Shown in pieces: positions 30,980-40,800 of a stretch of 64,000 bases of DNA. The position numbers and the translations under genes were made by a program. The notes beneath the pieces are model-generated. The model searched no databases. It worked only from the letters and a program-made list of their open reading frames with translations, and was not told the DNA's origin. The stretch's first letter is position 1. Every line of letters starts with the position of its first letter. This stretch comes from CAWBOY01 sp963790585 (GTDB lineage: Bacteria > Planctomycetota > Planctomycetia > Gemmatales > Gemmataceae), in contig CAWBOY010000009.1 of assembly GCA_963790585.1 (NCBI GenBank), forward strand, positions 124,001 to 188,000, given 5' to 3'.

Positions 30980-32335
30980 TTACTTCTCCGCCGCTGTCAA
31001 TTTTGCCTTGGCTCGCTCCAACGCGATCTCCGCTTCCATGCGATACATTTTTGCCGCGAGTAAATCCGATTCCGCTCCTCTGCCTGCTACATAGATCAGT
31101 TGCGCACGCCGCTCGTGGTCCATCATCTGCTTGACATATTTCTCATGTACAGTCACACACTCCTTGTCGGTCTCGCACGCGTCGAGTTCGGCCTTGTGAA
31201 CTAACAGATAGGCTTGTTGCATTTCTTTCGTGTCTATATACCCAGGTGCATCAGCACCGCGCGCATCATACTTAGCTTTCAAGATGTCGAGATATTTTTG
31301 AGCCGTCTTGAGGCGTTCTTGCAACAGCGCTCGAATTTTATCTTCGGCTTCCTTAAGTTCTTTGGGATTCTTCCCCTTCACCGTTGCGTTTGAATCCTCG
31401 ATGGGCTTTTTACGATGATCTTCTTTGGCGATCTCTTTCGGCTGCTGACCGAAGGCCGATCCCGGTATCGATCGTATACCGAGGCTGGTGGTGCCAATCA
31501 TCAGCCCGACGACCATGAGCGCCATCACCGTGAATTTGACTTTCGTGAGAAACATGGCTCTGATCACACTTTCCGTTAGGACGACGATTGGAGTTGAGAT
31601 CAATCCCGTCGTCCCTGAACTTGCCGCGAAGATGCTTGCGGCTTTGATCGTCGAAACCACTAACGAGGCAGGAACCGTTGCGGATACACTATTAGCGGCG
31701 CAAACGGCCGCGAGGCCGCTGCTGCTGAGTGTCAAGCCACGGCTTGTTAGCCGCCGCGCCAACAGCTCGCGCGCTCGTGAGAGCCGGCTGGAGACGGATC
31801 CTTCGGGCCAGCCGAGTTGTTGGGCAGCCTCCTTGCGCGTCTTGCCTTCCAGATCGACCAGTACGATCGGCACGCGATATTTATCGGGCAGCCGGCTCAG
31901 TTCCTGATCGAGCAACGGTTGCAGGTCGTCCCAAGCCTTGGACGCGGGCGCTTCGGGTTCAGGCATCTTCGTTCTCAACTGCTCCCGCCTATGCCGTTTC
32001 GCTTGCACCGCCCGCGCCTTGATCGCCGTATGATAGGCGACGCCGTAAAGCCAATTGCCCACCATCTCACGCGGAACGACGGACCGTGCCTTGCGCACGA
32101 GGACGAGAAACGTCGCTTGAAACGCATCCTCCGCTTCATGTCGATCGCCGATCACGCGGCGACAAACACCCAAGACCATAGGCCCATGCCGCCGCACCAA
32201 TGTCTCAAACGCCTCATCGCTCCGATGGTCGATAAAGGCATCCAAGAGCACGCGATCCGCCGGTTCCGCCCCATCCAGGCGCAGCATAGCCCCGCGCACA
32301 TGTTCGAGGATCTCAGCTGAGGTCAGCTTGGCCAT
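30980..32335 (-). CDS. ECF sigma factor with membrane anchor and extracytoplasmic C-terminal domain
   Basis: The 451-residue protein starts at ATG 32335, six bases after AAGGAG. Sigma region 2 is VLGVCRRVIGDRHEAEDAFQ followed by ATFLVLVRKARSVVPREMVG and NWLYGVAYHTAIKARA; region 4 is LVDLEGKTRKEAAQQLGWPE with SVSSRLSRARELLARRL. A hydrophobic segment near residue 210 is followed by a clear transmembrane helix (VKFTVMALMVVGLMIGTTSL) and a roughly 150-residue charged helical domain predicted outside the membrane. Planctomycete ECF factors with such C-terminal extensions are thought to need release from the membrane. Its outer domain is duplicated in the next gene, 30450-30920. Confidence 0.88.
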   Translation of the reverse strand: MAKLTSAEILEHVRGAMLRLDGAEPADRVLLDAFIDHRSDEAFETLVRRHGPMVLGVCRRVIGDRHEAEDAFQATFLVLVRKARSVVPREMVGNWLYGVAYHTAIKARAVQAKRHRREQLRTKMPEPEAPASKAWDDLQPLLDQELSRLPDKYRVPIVLVDLEGKTRKEAAQQLGWPEGSVSSRLSRARELLARRLTSRGLTLSSSGLAAVCAANSVSATVPASLVVSTIKAASIFAASSGTTGLISTPIVVLTESVIRAMFLTKVKFTVMALMVVGLMIGTTSLGIRSIPGSAFGQQPKEIAKEDHRKKPIEDSNATVKGKNPKELKEAEDKIRALLQERLKTAQKYLDILKAKYDARGADAPGYIDTKEMQQAYLLVHKAELDACETDKECVTVHEKYVKQMMDHERRAQLIYVAGRGAESDLLAAKMYRMEAEIALERAKAKLTAAEK

Positions 32336-32424
32336 GGCACTCCTTCTTGCGATCGCCGACACCTACTTATTTCCCGGCCGAAGGCGGTTTCATCCATGAC
32401 TTTTGAAATTATTTTGGCGCTCCG

Positions 32425-35400
32425 TTACTTCCGACTCTTCAAAAACACCAATAAATCCGCCAATTCCTGCTCCGACAACACCTTCTCAATCCCGGCCGGC
32501 ATGATCGACACCTTGCTCGGCTGGATCTCTTCTATCTCCTTGCGCGGAATGCGGATCGTTTGGTCCGCCCCGAGGATCAATTCAATCTCGTCTGGAGTTT
32601 CGCTCTTGATAAGGCCGTTGTGTGTCTTGCCGGCTTTGGTTTCGATCAGGACTGGCTCATAGCTACGCACGATGCTAGCGCTGGGATACAGGATCGACTC
32701 AAGGAGGTCGCGCTCACTACGAATGGAGCCGATTCGCGTCAGGTCGGGGCCGACCCGGCCCCCTTGGTAGGCGAGAGCATGGCAGGCGATGCAGCTGGCT
32801 TTGGCGCTGTAAAATACCACCTGGCCACGGCGAATGTCGCCATCTTTGAGTGATTTGAGGAGACTATCGAGCCGTTCGCCCTGCTTGGCGAGGTCGGCAT
32901 TGATCTTCAGATAGAGTCCCTCTGCAGCGTGGCGCACTGGCTCTGGATATTTGATCAGGCGCGTCTTGATCGCGTCGACGCGTAGATTCTCCAATATGGG
33001 AGATCGCTTGAGAGCGGCTACCAACTCCAGGCCGATCTTTTCGTCGGCCGTCTGTACAAACGCCTCCAGGAGCCGATCGACTTCGAGTGGGCCGACCGTA
33101 GCCAAGGACTCCGTGAGGGTGTGGAGCTGGTCGCCGGTCAGTTTGGCACGTGCCAGAATGTCGACGGCCATGGCCCGCTCCACCACTGGTTTGCCACGAT
33201 CCAAATGCTGGTGAACAAAGGAAAATAGCTGGGGCACCAGCGCCGCCCGGCCCTCCCGGTGCCGTGGCAAGAGCGGCGAGGCGGACTTCGTCTGCTTGAT
33301 TGCTTTCGGCGATTTGGATCAGGGCAACTCTCATCGCCATAGTCTTTTGTTTCGGAATCGTCACCTGGCGAATTGTGCGAATCGTCTCCTGAACCAACGG
33401 GGCGTCCGTCGAGCCGAGCAACTCGACCAGCGTCTCGATCCATTTCTCGGGCGCTTCCTTGAGCCGTCTTTCGGCCATTGCTTTCAAGAGCAGGCTCTTA
33501 ATTTGTTTTGGAGTGTCCGCCTTCTTGAGAATGTCGACGATGAGTTCCTGGATCGCGCCGGCTCCGGCAAAGCGAGCCAGTAGTTTGCGCAACTCCTCCA
33601 ATGCCTCCGGCTTTGCCGATGAAGCACTCACGAGCTGCTCCTTCAGGAAATCGGCCATTGCCGGCCCCCATTGGGGATGCCGGCCCGCGATCCACAGGAG
33701 GGTTTCTTTCAAATCGACATCATTTGTCTTTAGGTGCTGAACGACCGCATTCGAAGATAGTCTTCCACCTGGCATTTGATCGAGTGCGACGAGAGCGGTC
33801 CGTAAGACATTCGGATTGGAGCTGGATAGGCCACGCTCCGTTTCGGCTACCGCTCCCAATTCAATGAGTGCGTAGGTGATTGCATGTTCGAGCAACCTAT
33901 CCAACTTCCCTTCCGCTGCTTTCAGGAGATGGGGAACGCCGGTCTTATCACCGCTGCGGCCGAGACACTCTGCGGCCAGGCGTTGATTGAGAGAGGTTCC
34001 ATTGGTCAAAATCTGTATCAGTTGCGGCCCCGCTTCGCGGTCGCGGCGCAGGCTTATGACGTTCAAGGCCACCTGTCGCACGCCCTCATCGGGATCGGCG
34101 AGCGCGATCCGTACAGGCGCATAACTCTCGGGTTGCTCAATACGCGCCAGCGTCCATAATGCGTTACAACGTGATTGGACCGACGCATCTTTTTTCAGCA
34201 TCGATGTATTAAGCTCTTCAATAGCGCTTTTGCCTTTTCGTGCCAACGTTTGTATGGCGCGCGGCGCACGAACGGCCGAGCATCATCCAACTTCGTCGCC
34301 AACTCCGTTGTACTCAGCTTGGGCCAATCAATGTCCAGGCCGCGCGGATCGCGGATTTTCGACGCATTCGCACGGCGAATACGATAAATCGCTCCCAGCA
34401 CATCGGGCTTGTGCAACTGTGAGGAAGGGCAGCAGAGCTTGTACCAACCTCCGGTATCGATCACGAGCAAACTGCCATCAGCATCTTCGAGGAGCGACGT
34501 CGGGTGGAAATCAATGTTATCCGAGACAAGGAAATCCTGGTCGCGCGAGATATAGCCCGATCCACGCTCTTCCAAAATGTGACGTGAGACCTTGTGCAGA
34601 TTGAATTGGCAAGCGAATAGGTTGTCTTGATACTCCGGACCAAACGCGGTTGATTCGTAACGAGCCAGTCCACTCGGCGCCGCTGGCCCCATGTGGCTCA
34701 GAACAGGCATTACGTTCGGCCCCGTCCAGGGATGATCGTCGAGAACGGCATGTACCTTGCCATAGACGCCCCCATAGACCGCATGGAGGAGGCCGTCGCG
34801 CAGGCCGAGAGCTGGATGCTGGAGAAATGTGGTGGTGAAAAAGCGCTCGCCGTTGGGCATGAAGACGACGTGAACTGGGTTATCCATACCGCCGGTCATG
34901 ACCGGCTCGATGCCGGTGCCGTCAGGACGGATACGGAAAATGTGGGCGGCTTTTGTCGTCCACGGCCCTTGGCCTGGCTGCTCGTAGGTCTGCTTATCGA
35001 ACGCCCCCTTGCACCAGTAGATCCAACCATCGAGGCCGAGATACGGGCCATGGAGATCGTTGGCACAGCCAGTGAGCGTCTTGCCCTGGAACCATTCAAC
35101 TCGCTGGTCGGCAACGCCTGTACCCTTGGTGTCGGTCAACTTCCAGATACTCGGCGGCGCGGCGACATAGAGCGAGCCATCGAGCCACATGGTCCCCGCT
35201 GGGAACATAATCTTGTCGGCGTAGATAGTGCGTTGATCGAACCGGCCATCGCCTTTGGAATCTTTGAGCTTCAAAATCCGATGCGGCTTCTTGGCGAGCT
35301 GATCCTTGACGTTGTCATTGGTACCTGAAGAATCGGCGACATAAAGATTGCCCGCCTCATCGAAATCCGCCATGATCGGCCGCGGCACGAGAGATGAGGG

Positions 35401-35559
35401 GGCAGCGACCTCGATCTCGAAGCCGATCGGCAAGGTAAAGGTATGGCCATTGAGCTTGATGCTATGCATCGTCGCCGGCTTGGCCCCCGGTTGCATCTCC
35501 TTACCTTCGGAAGCGACGGCGAGGAAAATCAGCAAAACGCTAACAGGCAGAAGGCGCAT
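32425..35559 (-). CDS. PVC-type dehydrogenase/HEAT/cytochrome c protein (two frame breaks)
   Basis: Three frames form one protein of about 1,045 residues. After a signal peptide (MRLLPVSVLLIFLAVASEG) comes the beta-propeller-like domain of planctomycete and verrucomicrobial membrane-bound dehydrogenase-type proteins (PIMADFDEAGNLYVADSSGT, GTMWLDGSLYVAAPPSIWKL, NDLHGPYLGLDGWIYWCKGA, LVIDTGGWYKLCC). HEAT-like repeats follow (ADPDEGVRQVALNVISLRR). The C-terminal module has one heme site, CIACH, in RGQVVFYSAKASCIACHALA, and the family end IEKVLSEQELADLLVFLKSR. The frame changes near 34260 (to AIQTLARKGKSAIEELN) and near 33262 (to LPRHREGRAALVPQLFS). It acts in the cell envelope, presumably oxidising sugars or similar compounds; the substrate is unknown. 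Confidence 0.88.
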
Positions 35560-35650
35560 AACAACCACCTCAAGGGCGAAACAGGCGGGTCGGCGGGGTT
35601 ATAGAGATGATATGGACGAAATGGGCATTTATCGAATTGACAGAGCAACG

Positions 35651-36277
35651 TCAGCTTTCGGTTTCGCTCTTGTCTTCCACGAACTCGACTCGCTCATACA
35701 CGTCGGCCAATTTTAGTTTGCAATCGATCGATGTGATGACCACTACGGCGTCCAATCCTTCATGCGGCTCGAAGAACCAAGCTCCCTCCGCATTGCGATA
35801 AAAATGGTCTATCAATGGTTGATCTTGGGATACAAGCAAATAATCGCGCAGCGTTGGATTCCATTTTCGATAGCGTTGGAACTTCAAACCGCGATCGAAG
35901 GATTCTGTCGAAGGGGAAAGGACCTCTACGATCATGGTTGGGTTGATGATGACATCCTTGTAAGTATCATGGAACTCTTTTTCGCCACAAACCACGATGA
36001 GGTCTGGATACGAATAAAGGCCGGCTGTCGATTCGCGTAACGTCGGCGTCGGACCGCTACGTAACTTGGTGTCCTTTGTTTTAATACGACAAGGCTTGCC
36101 TCTCAATTGATTACCCAATGCCAGAACTAGGTTCACGCTGATGTCGCCGTGCGCATCGCTTTCGCCGGCCATCGCGTGGATACGGCCGTCGAGATATTCG
36201 TGTCGTTCCTTGGCGGCGCGTTCGAGCTTGAGATACTCGTCTACGGTAAACAGGACTTGGCGTTGCGGCGCTCGCAT
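35651..36277 (-). CDS. Uma2-family (DUF820) putative endonuclease
   Basis: The 208-residue protein has the Uma2 order of motifs: FTVDEYLKLE at the start, EYLDGRIHAMAGES, then the PD-(D/E)xK-like core SYPDLIVVCGE and PTMIVEVLSPSTESFDRGLK, followed by YRKWNPTLRDYLLVSQDQP. These contain the Asp, the E-x-L and the later Lys expected of the fold. Members are abundant in cyanobacteria and planctomycetes with no known physiological role. The next gene upstream (36316-36933) is a close paralogue in the same orientation. Confidence 0.88.
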   Translation of the reverse strand: MRAPQRQVLFTVDEYLKLERAAKERHEYLDGRIHAMAGESDAHGDISVNLVLALGNQLRGKPCRIKTKDTKLRSGPTPTLRESTAGLYSYPDLIVVCGEKEFHDTYKDVIINPTMIVEVLSPSTESFDRGLKFQRYRKWNPTLRDYLLVSQDQPLIDHFYRNAEGAWFFEPHEGLDAVVVITSIDCKLKLADVYERVEFVEDKSETES

Positions 36278-36315
36278 GGCTTATTCCCCTAATCGAGTTA
36301 TTGAGATTGCGTGTC

Positions 36316-36933
36316 CTAGCGAGAAGGCGCGTCAGAGAACCGCACGCGTTCATAAACCTCAGCGAGCCTTAAAGCGCATTGTATCGACGTAATGACAACC
36401 TCGGCGTCGAGGCCGGAGTGAAGTTGGTGTGCCCATTCACCTTTATCCGCCCGAGAGAATTGTTCAATCTCCGGTCGATCTTGGGATACAAGGAGGTAAT
36501 CGCGTAGGGTCGAGTTCCATGTTTGATAACGTTGATACTTCTCACCGCGATCAAAGGCTTCGGTGGAAGGCGACAGGATTTCGACAATTACGGTTGGATT
36601 CAGGATGACGTCTTGTTCCGCATCATGACATTCGGGTTCGCCACAGATGATCACAAAATCAGGATAGGAAAACATGCCGATCTTTGACTTGCCCGAAAAT
36701 GGTGTCGGGCCGCTGCGCACTTTGGTATCCTTCGATAGTGATTCGCACGGCTTGCCGCGTAATTGGGCAAAGAAAAGGCCACCAAGGTTCGAGCTAATAC
36801 GCCCATGACTGAGGCTTTCCCCCGCCATCGCGTAGATTTGGCCGTCGAGATATTCGCTCCGCTCCTCCGCTGCGCGCTCGCGTTCGAGATATTCGTCAAC
36901 AGTGTAGCTATGTTTAAGTTTCGGCGCGTGCAT
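36316..36933 (-). CDS. Uma2-family putative endonuclease, tandem paralogue
   Basis: The 205 residues match the downstream gene nearly throughout: YTVDEYLERERAAEERSEYL, GQIYAMAGESLSHGRISSNL, SYPDFVIICGEPECHDAEQD, PTVIVEILSPSTEAFDRGEK and YQTWNSTLRDYLLVSQDRPE. The conserved Asp, Glu and Lys of the PD-(D/E)xK core are present. The 38-base spacing and similarity indicate a tandem duplication. Confidence 0.88.
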   Translation of the reverse strand: MHAPKLKHSYTVDEYLERERAAEERSEYLDGQIYAMAGESLSHGRISSNLGGLFFAQLRGKPCESLSKDTKVRSGPTPFSGKSKIGMFSYPDFVIICGEPECHDAEQDVILNPTVIVEILSPSTEAFDRGEKYQRYQTWNSTLRDYLLVSQDRPEIEQFSRADKGEWAHQLHSGLDAEVVITSIQCALRLAEVYERVRFSDAPSR

Positions 36934-37058
36934 CGTTGCTGTCTCCTATCTTCCGCTTGGCCACGTCGGCATCGATTATACTTCCGCCAGCTGCCTTTCG
37001 CTCCACGAAACAGGACCTTGCGCGGAGCGAGAGGCGACATTAGCTTCTGACGCCCCGT

Positions 37059-37256
37059 CTACTTTGGTTCTTCTGAATACGCCGCGCGTAGAATCGCTTG
37101 AGCGTAATATACGGCCACAATTGCCGCGCCGATCCATGTGCCGACGCAACCGCCAATCCAGTAGCCCAGGGACATGATGATGGCGAACGAGAAGACGGTT
37201 TCCGTCAGCGTCAAATAGCTCGGTTGAGACGGCGACGATTTTTGTTGATTCTCCAT
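37059..37256 (-). CDS. small membrane protein
   Basis: The 65-residue product starts MENQQKSSPSQPSYLTLTET and carries one long or two short transmembrane segments (VFSFAIIMSLGYWIGGCVGT, WIGAAIVAVYYAQAILRAAY) before EEPK. Longer upstream extension in the same frame has no coding character. It is divergent from the small gene at 37375, with about 118 bases between the two starts that probably hold both promoters. The function is unknown. Confidence 0.6.
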   Translation of the reverse strand: MENQQKSSPSQPSYLTLTETVFSFAIIMSLGYWIGGCVGTWIGAAIVAVYYAQAILRAAYSEEPK

Positions 37257-37374
37257 GCTGACCTCGTATTTGCTGGGGCGGTTACGTATTCTTCTTTGTA
37301 TTCCGTCTGGTGCAAACTCAATTTCTTTGATCCGTCTCTTTGAATCTACCAAACTCGACTTCGTGAGGCACAAC

Positions 37375-37797
37375 ATGCTTATTGTGTCCGGCAAGACGCT
37401 CGGTCGAAAGAAGCCGCTCTTCGACGATTTTTCCGTGCCGCTGCCCTCGGCTGCCTTGGAAAAGCCAACCACGTTCCGCGAACTCCTTGGCCATGTCGTG
37501 CGCGCCGAAGTGGAGGCTTTCAAGAGTCGCCAGGCGGAGCGGCGGCTGCTCAAGGCGTTGACCGCGCGGCAGATCGAATCAGGGCTGGCGTCGGGCATAG
37601 TAAACATGGGCGGCAGTGACCTCGACCAGCAGGTTGACGCGGAACGAGCGGTTACCGTGGCGATCGAAGCGTTTGCCGACGGCTTGTTTCTCGCCGTCTT
37701 GGACGAGACTGAAGTGATGAATCTCGATGACGTGCTGCCGCTCACCGCATCCAGTCGACTAACCTTCATTCGTCTTACTATGCTCGTGGGAGGTTGA
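37375..37797 (+). CDS. small conserved partner of the DUF5724/DUF4132-type protein
   Basis: The 140-residue protein starts MLIVSGKTLGRKKPLFDDFS and has a helical middle (TFRELLGHVVRAEVEAFKSR) and SGLASGIVNMGG, then VDAERAVTVAIEAFADGLFL and a C-terminal SSRLTFIRLTMLVGG. It has no signal peptide or membrane helix. Its stop is three bases before the GTG of the 1,703-residue gene, whose Shine-Dalgarno GGAGG lies inside its last codons, so the two are coupled and probably interact. The EAF.DGL.L...DE.....D...L pattern looks like a small alpha/beta fold. I cannot name the family with certainty. Confidence 0.7.
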   Translation: MLIVSGKTLGRKKPLFDDFSVPLPSAALEKPTTFRELLGHVVRAEVEAFKSRQAERRLLKALTARQIESGLASGIVNMGGSDLDQQVDAERAVTVAIEAFADGLFLAVLDETEVMNLDDVLPLTASSRLTFIRLTMLVGG

Positions 37798-37800
37798 ACC

Positions 37801-40800
37801 GTGCTCAAGCCCGAAATCGCTCGCCGTCAACTCGAATTGCTGCGGTCCAAAAAACACGCTGAGGGCCGGCATAACCGGCTGCGCAAATTGCCGAAGCCGC
37901 AAGCCGCGACCGCGCTCGGCCTGTTTGGCCGCACCGCAGACGGCAAGCTCCCCAACGATTGGCGGGAGCGAGAGAAGATCAAGCGGGAATCTTCAATCAA
38001 GGTCAGCGCCGACCCGAAACTGCGTGGCCGAATTCTCAGCACGCTTTTCCCGACGTTCTATGCCGAGATCGAGGCGGGCTGGCAACTATTGGCCCGCGTG
38101 CCCTACACGATTGGCTACGCGCGGCGTCCCTTTCGCCTGAGCGGCCGGCCCGAAGCGTATCGCGCCAAGCGACAAGTCTATTTGGAAGCCGTGTTCACCA
38201 ATCTCGAGCTTCTGCCTGATGATACCCTGACGCCGGATTGGCTGGCCCAATGGGCGGTTCATCTCGGTCATAATCTCCACCCGCTTGGCTACCTCTTCGC
38301 CGCCATCATCGACACGGGCGGGGCAGTTGGGGACCAGGTCTTTGAGATCTTGAAAGACTCCGCCGCCAACCGCCATGAAATCGGCGGACCTGGAGGCCAT
38401 GCCATTCGCGGCCTGCTGTGTTGCGCGCGATCCGAGGCATGGCAATTCACGGAAGGCCTGCTTATCGCGGCCCAGCGCCAGGAGGGGTTGCGTCAATCCA
38501 TTCTCGAAGCGGTGGATGAGGCCCATCCCGAGGCGTTTCGCCGCATGGTGGGCGTCGTGTTGGATCAGAATCTCATACGCTTCGCCGCTGTGGCCCGTGC
38601 CGCTGGAGTGTGGCTTGGAGAAGTCCAAACTGTCGAAGATCCGAAGAAGCTCAAGACTGACTTGCAAACCATCACTGACCTGCTCGGAAATCCCGCTGCT
38701 CGACAGAAAGCGATCGCTACGGGCGACCCCGCGACGGCCTATCGCGGCCTTTGGACCATGGCCTTCGACGATGCGGCCGAAGCCCTCAAGGCCGCGAAAC
38801 CGCTCTTTTCGGACAAGGACGCTGGGCGCCGTTTCGCCGCCGCCAAGCTCGCCATCGAGACAGGCCTGCCCGAAACTATGAATCTCGTGCTGCCCCTTAT
38901 CCATGATGCCGATCCGTGTCTTGTCAGCTTGGCCGTCAACTATGCCGCCCAAATCGCGCGGCCGACCGATGACGATCCCTTTGCCGCCGTGCCGCCAAAG
39001 GACCTATTCGAGCGGCTGGAAAAGATCATTCCCAATCTGCCCGAAAAACCAACGCAGCCTAAGGCACCTGTCGAGGGGTGGTTTGTGTCGCCGCTCGCTC
39101 AAGCGAGCGCGGCGGATATTCTTGTCCAGGTTATCGCCGATCGGAAGGCGGAACGACTGCTGCCATACCTGCCGCTGATGGGTCAGTATGCGCGCGTCGC
39201 GTCGCTCGCCAAGCTGTGCGAGCCGCGCACGCTCACAACCAAAGTCAGACAAACGCTTCTTGCAATTGCCGGCGAACCGAATCGTTACGTTCGCGAGGCC
39301 GCTCTCAAATATCTCAAGCAGAGCAAGCTCGCCGAAGACGAGGTACAAACGCTCGAAGGCTATCTGACGCGCAAAACACCAGATTTCCGCCGTAGCATCT
39401 TTGAATTGCTTCTCAACCGCAGCGATAGCCAAACTCTCGGCACCATCGATCGCCTTCTCGACGCCGGTGACGCCAATTGCCGGGCCGCCGGCATCGAGAT
39501 CGCGCGCCGCCTGGTGGATGCCGAGCGCTCCGCCGAAGTGGTGCGCGAACGGTTGCGAACCTATAGCGACAAGAAGGGCAAACGCCTCAGCGAGAGCGAA
39601 GCCCAGGCGATAGAGATCATACTCAATCCGGCCATGAAACCGCCGACCCTCGACGACGGCCTTGGCACATTCGACCCCGAGGAACGTAGTCCAATCGTCG
39701 AGCCTGAACAACGATCGGTGCAATTCGCCACTCCCGCAGCGGTTGCGTTCTTGAAGGAGCTGGATGCATTCATTGGCGCCAACAGAGATCGTACTTACGT
39801 CGACACTCGCTATACCAACCGAAGAGAGGAGAAAGTTTTAGGGGCCGTTCGCTGGCGTTGGGAGTTTCCCAGCCCCAACTTGCATAAGACCGTTGACGAG
39901 GATCGCCAGAACCTTCCGCTGATCGAGCTTTGGCAGGAGTGGTGGACCTCCCGCTCCGCGGCAACGCGAGACGCGGATGGTTCCGAGCTGGTGCGCGCAA
40001 CCATGATGCCGCTCGCAGGCGTCCTCGAAGGCCAAGAAGACGACGCTGATGTATTGGATTCATTAGACGGCCTGGAAGACGAGGCTGATCTACTGGATTT
40101 TTTGGACAAACCAGCGGCGGCGGACTCGGCCAGCGCTGCCGCCCTCAAGACGGTCACGCCTTTGGGACCAGTCCGTGTGCGCTACGAAGCGCTCATCCGT
40201 CCCTTGCTCGAGTGGTTTCGACGGCTCTATCCGCAACCAGATGCTGTAGATTTTGTGCTCGATGCCGCGGAAACCGCATTGGCACTTGTACCCCAATCGT
40301 TGCTCGAAAAAACCCCCCGCACGGAGCTAGACATCGCGGAGGCGGAAGGCGCGGAGATTGACAAAGACACCGTCGAGGAGTGGCGCGAAAATACACCATT
40401 CGTGGCCTGGATACAGCATGTTACGGATTACAAACAATATCCAGAATGGACCGATACCCACGCATCGCGGCATTTTCGCCTGCACCGCTGGCTCGACGAG
40501 CCAGTTGCCGGGGCACGGCGAAAGCGCCCTGGGCTTGACGTTGTTCTATCCGCTTATGCCGCTGGCAGGGCGAGCCTTGCTGATTTTCTCGATCACGTGA
40601 TCGGCCCGAGGCCGAAGGAAAGATGGGGCCGCTCCTCGTTTGATTCCTTGCGTCATCTCACGATGGCCGGCGACAAAAACTATCCCTTGGTTGACGAAAG
40701 ACCGGAGTTGCGAAAAGCAGCAGATGACGTCGTTCGCCGCATCGTGGAAATCGAGCTTGCTCGCGGTGAGACTCCAACGGCGGCTACACTCGCGGCCGGG

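Noticed and set aside
37257..37808. Upstream extension of the small minus-strand membrane protein to 249 residues
   Set aside because: The extension is Ser/Arg-rich and antisense to the small gene at 37375-37797; the natural start is the ATG at 37256.
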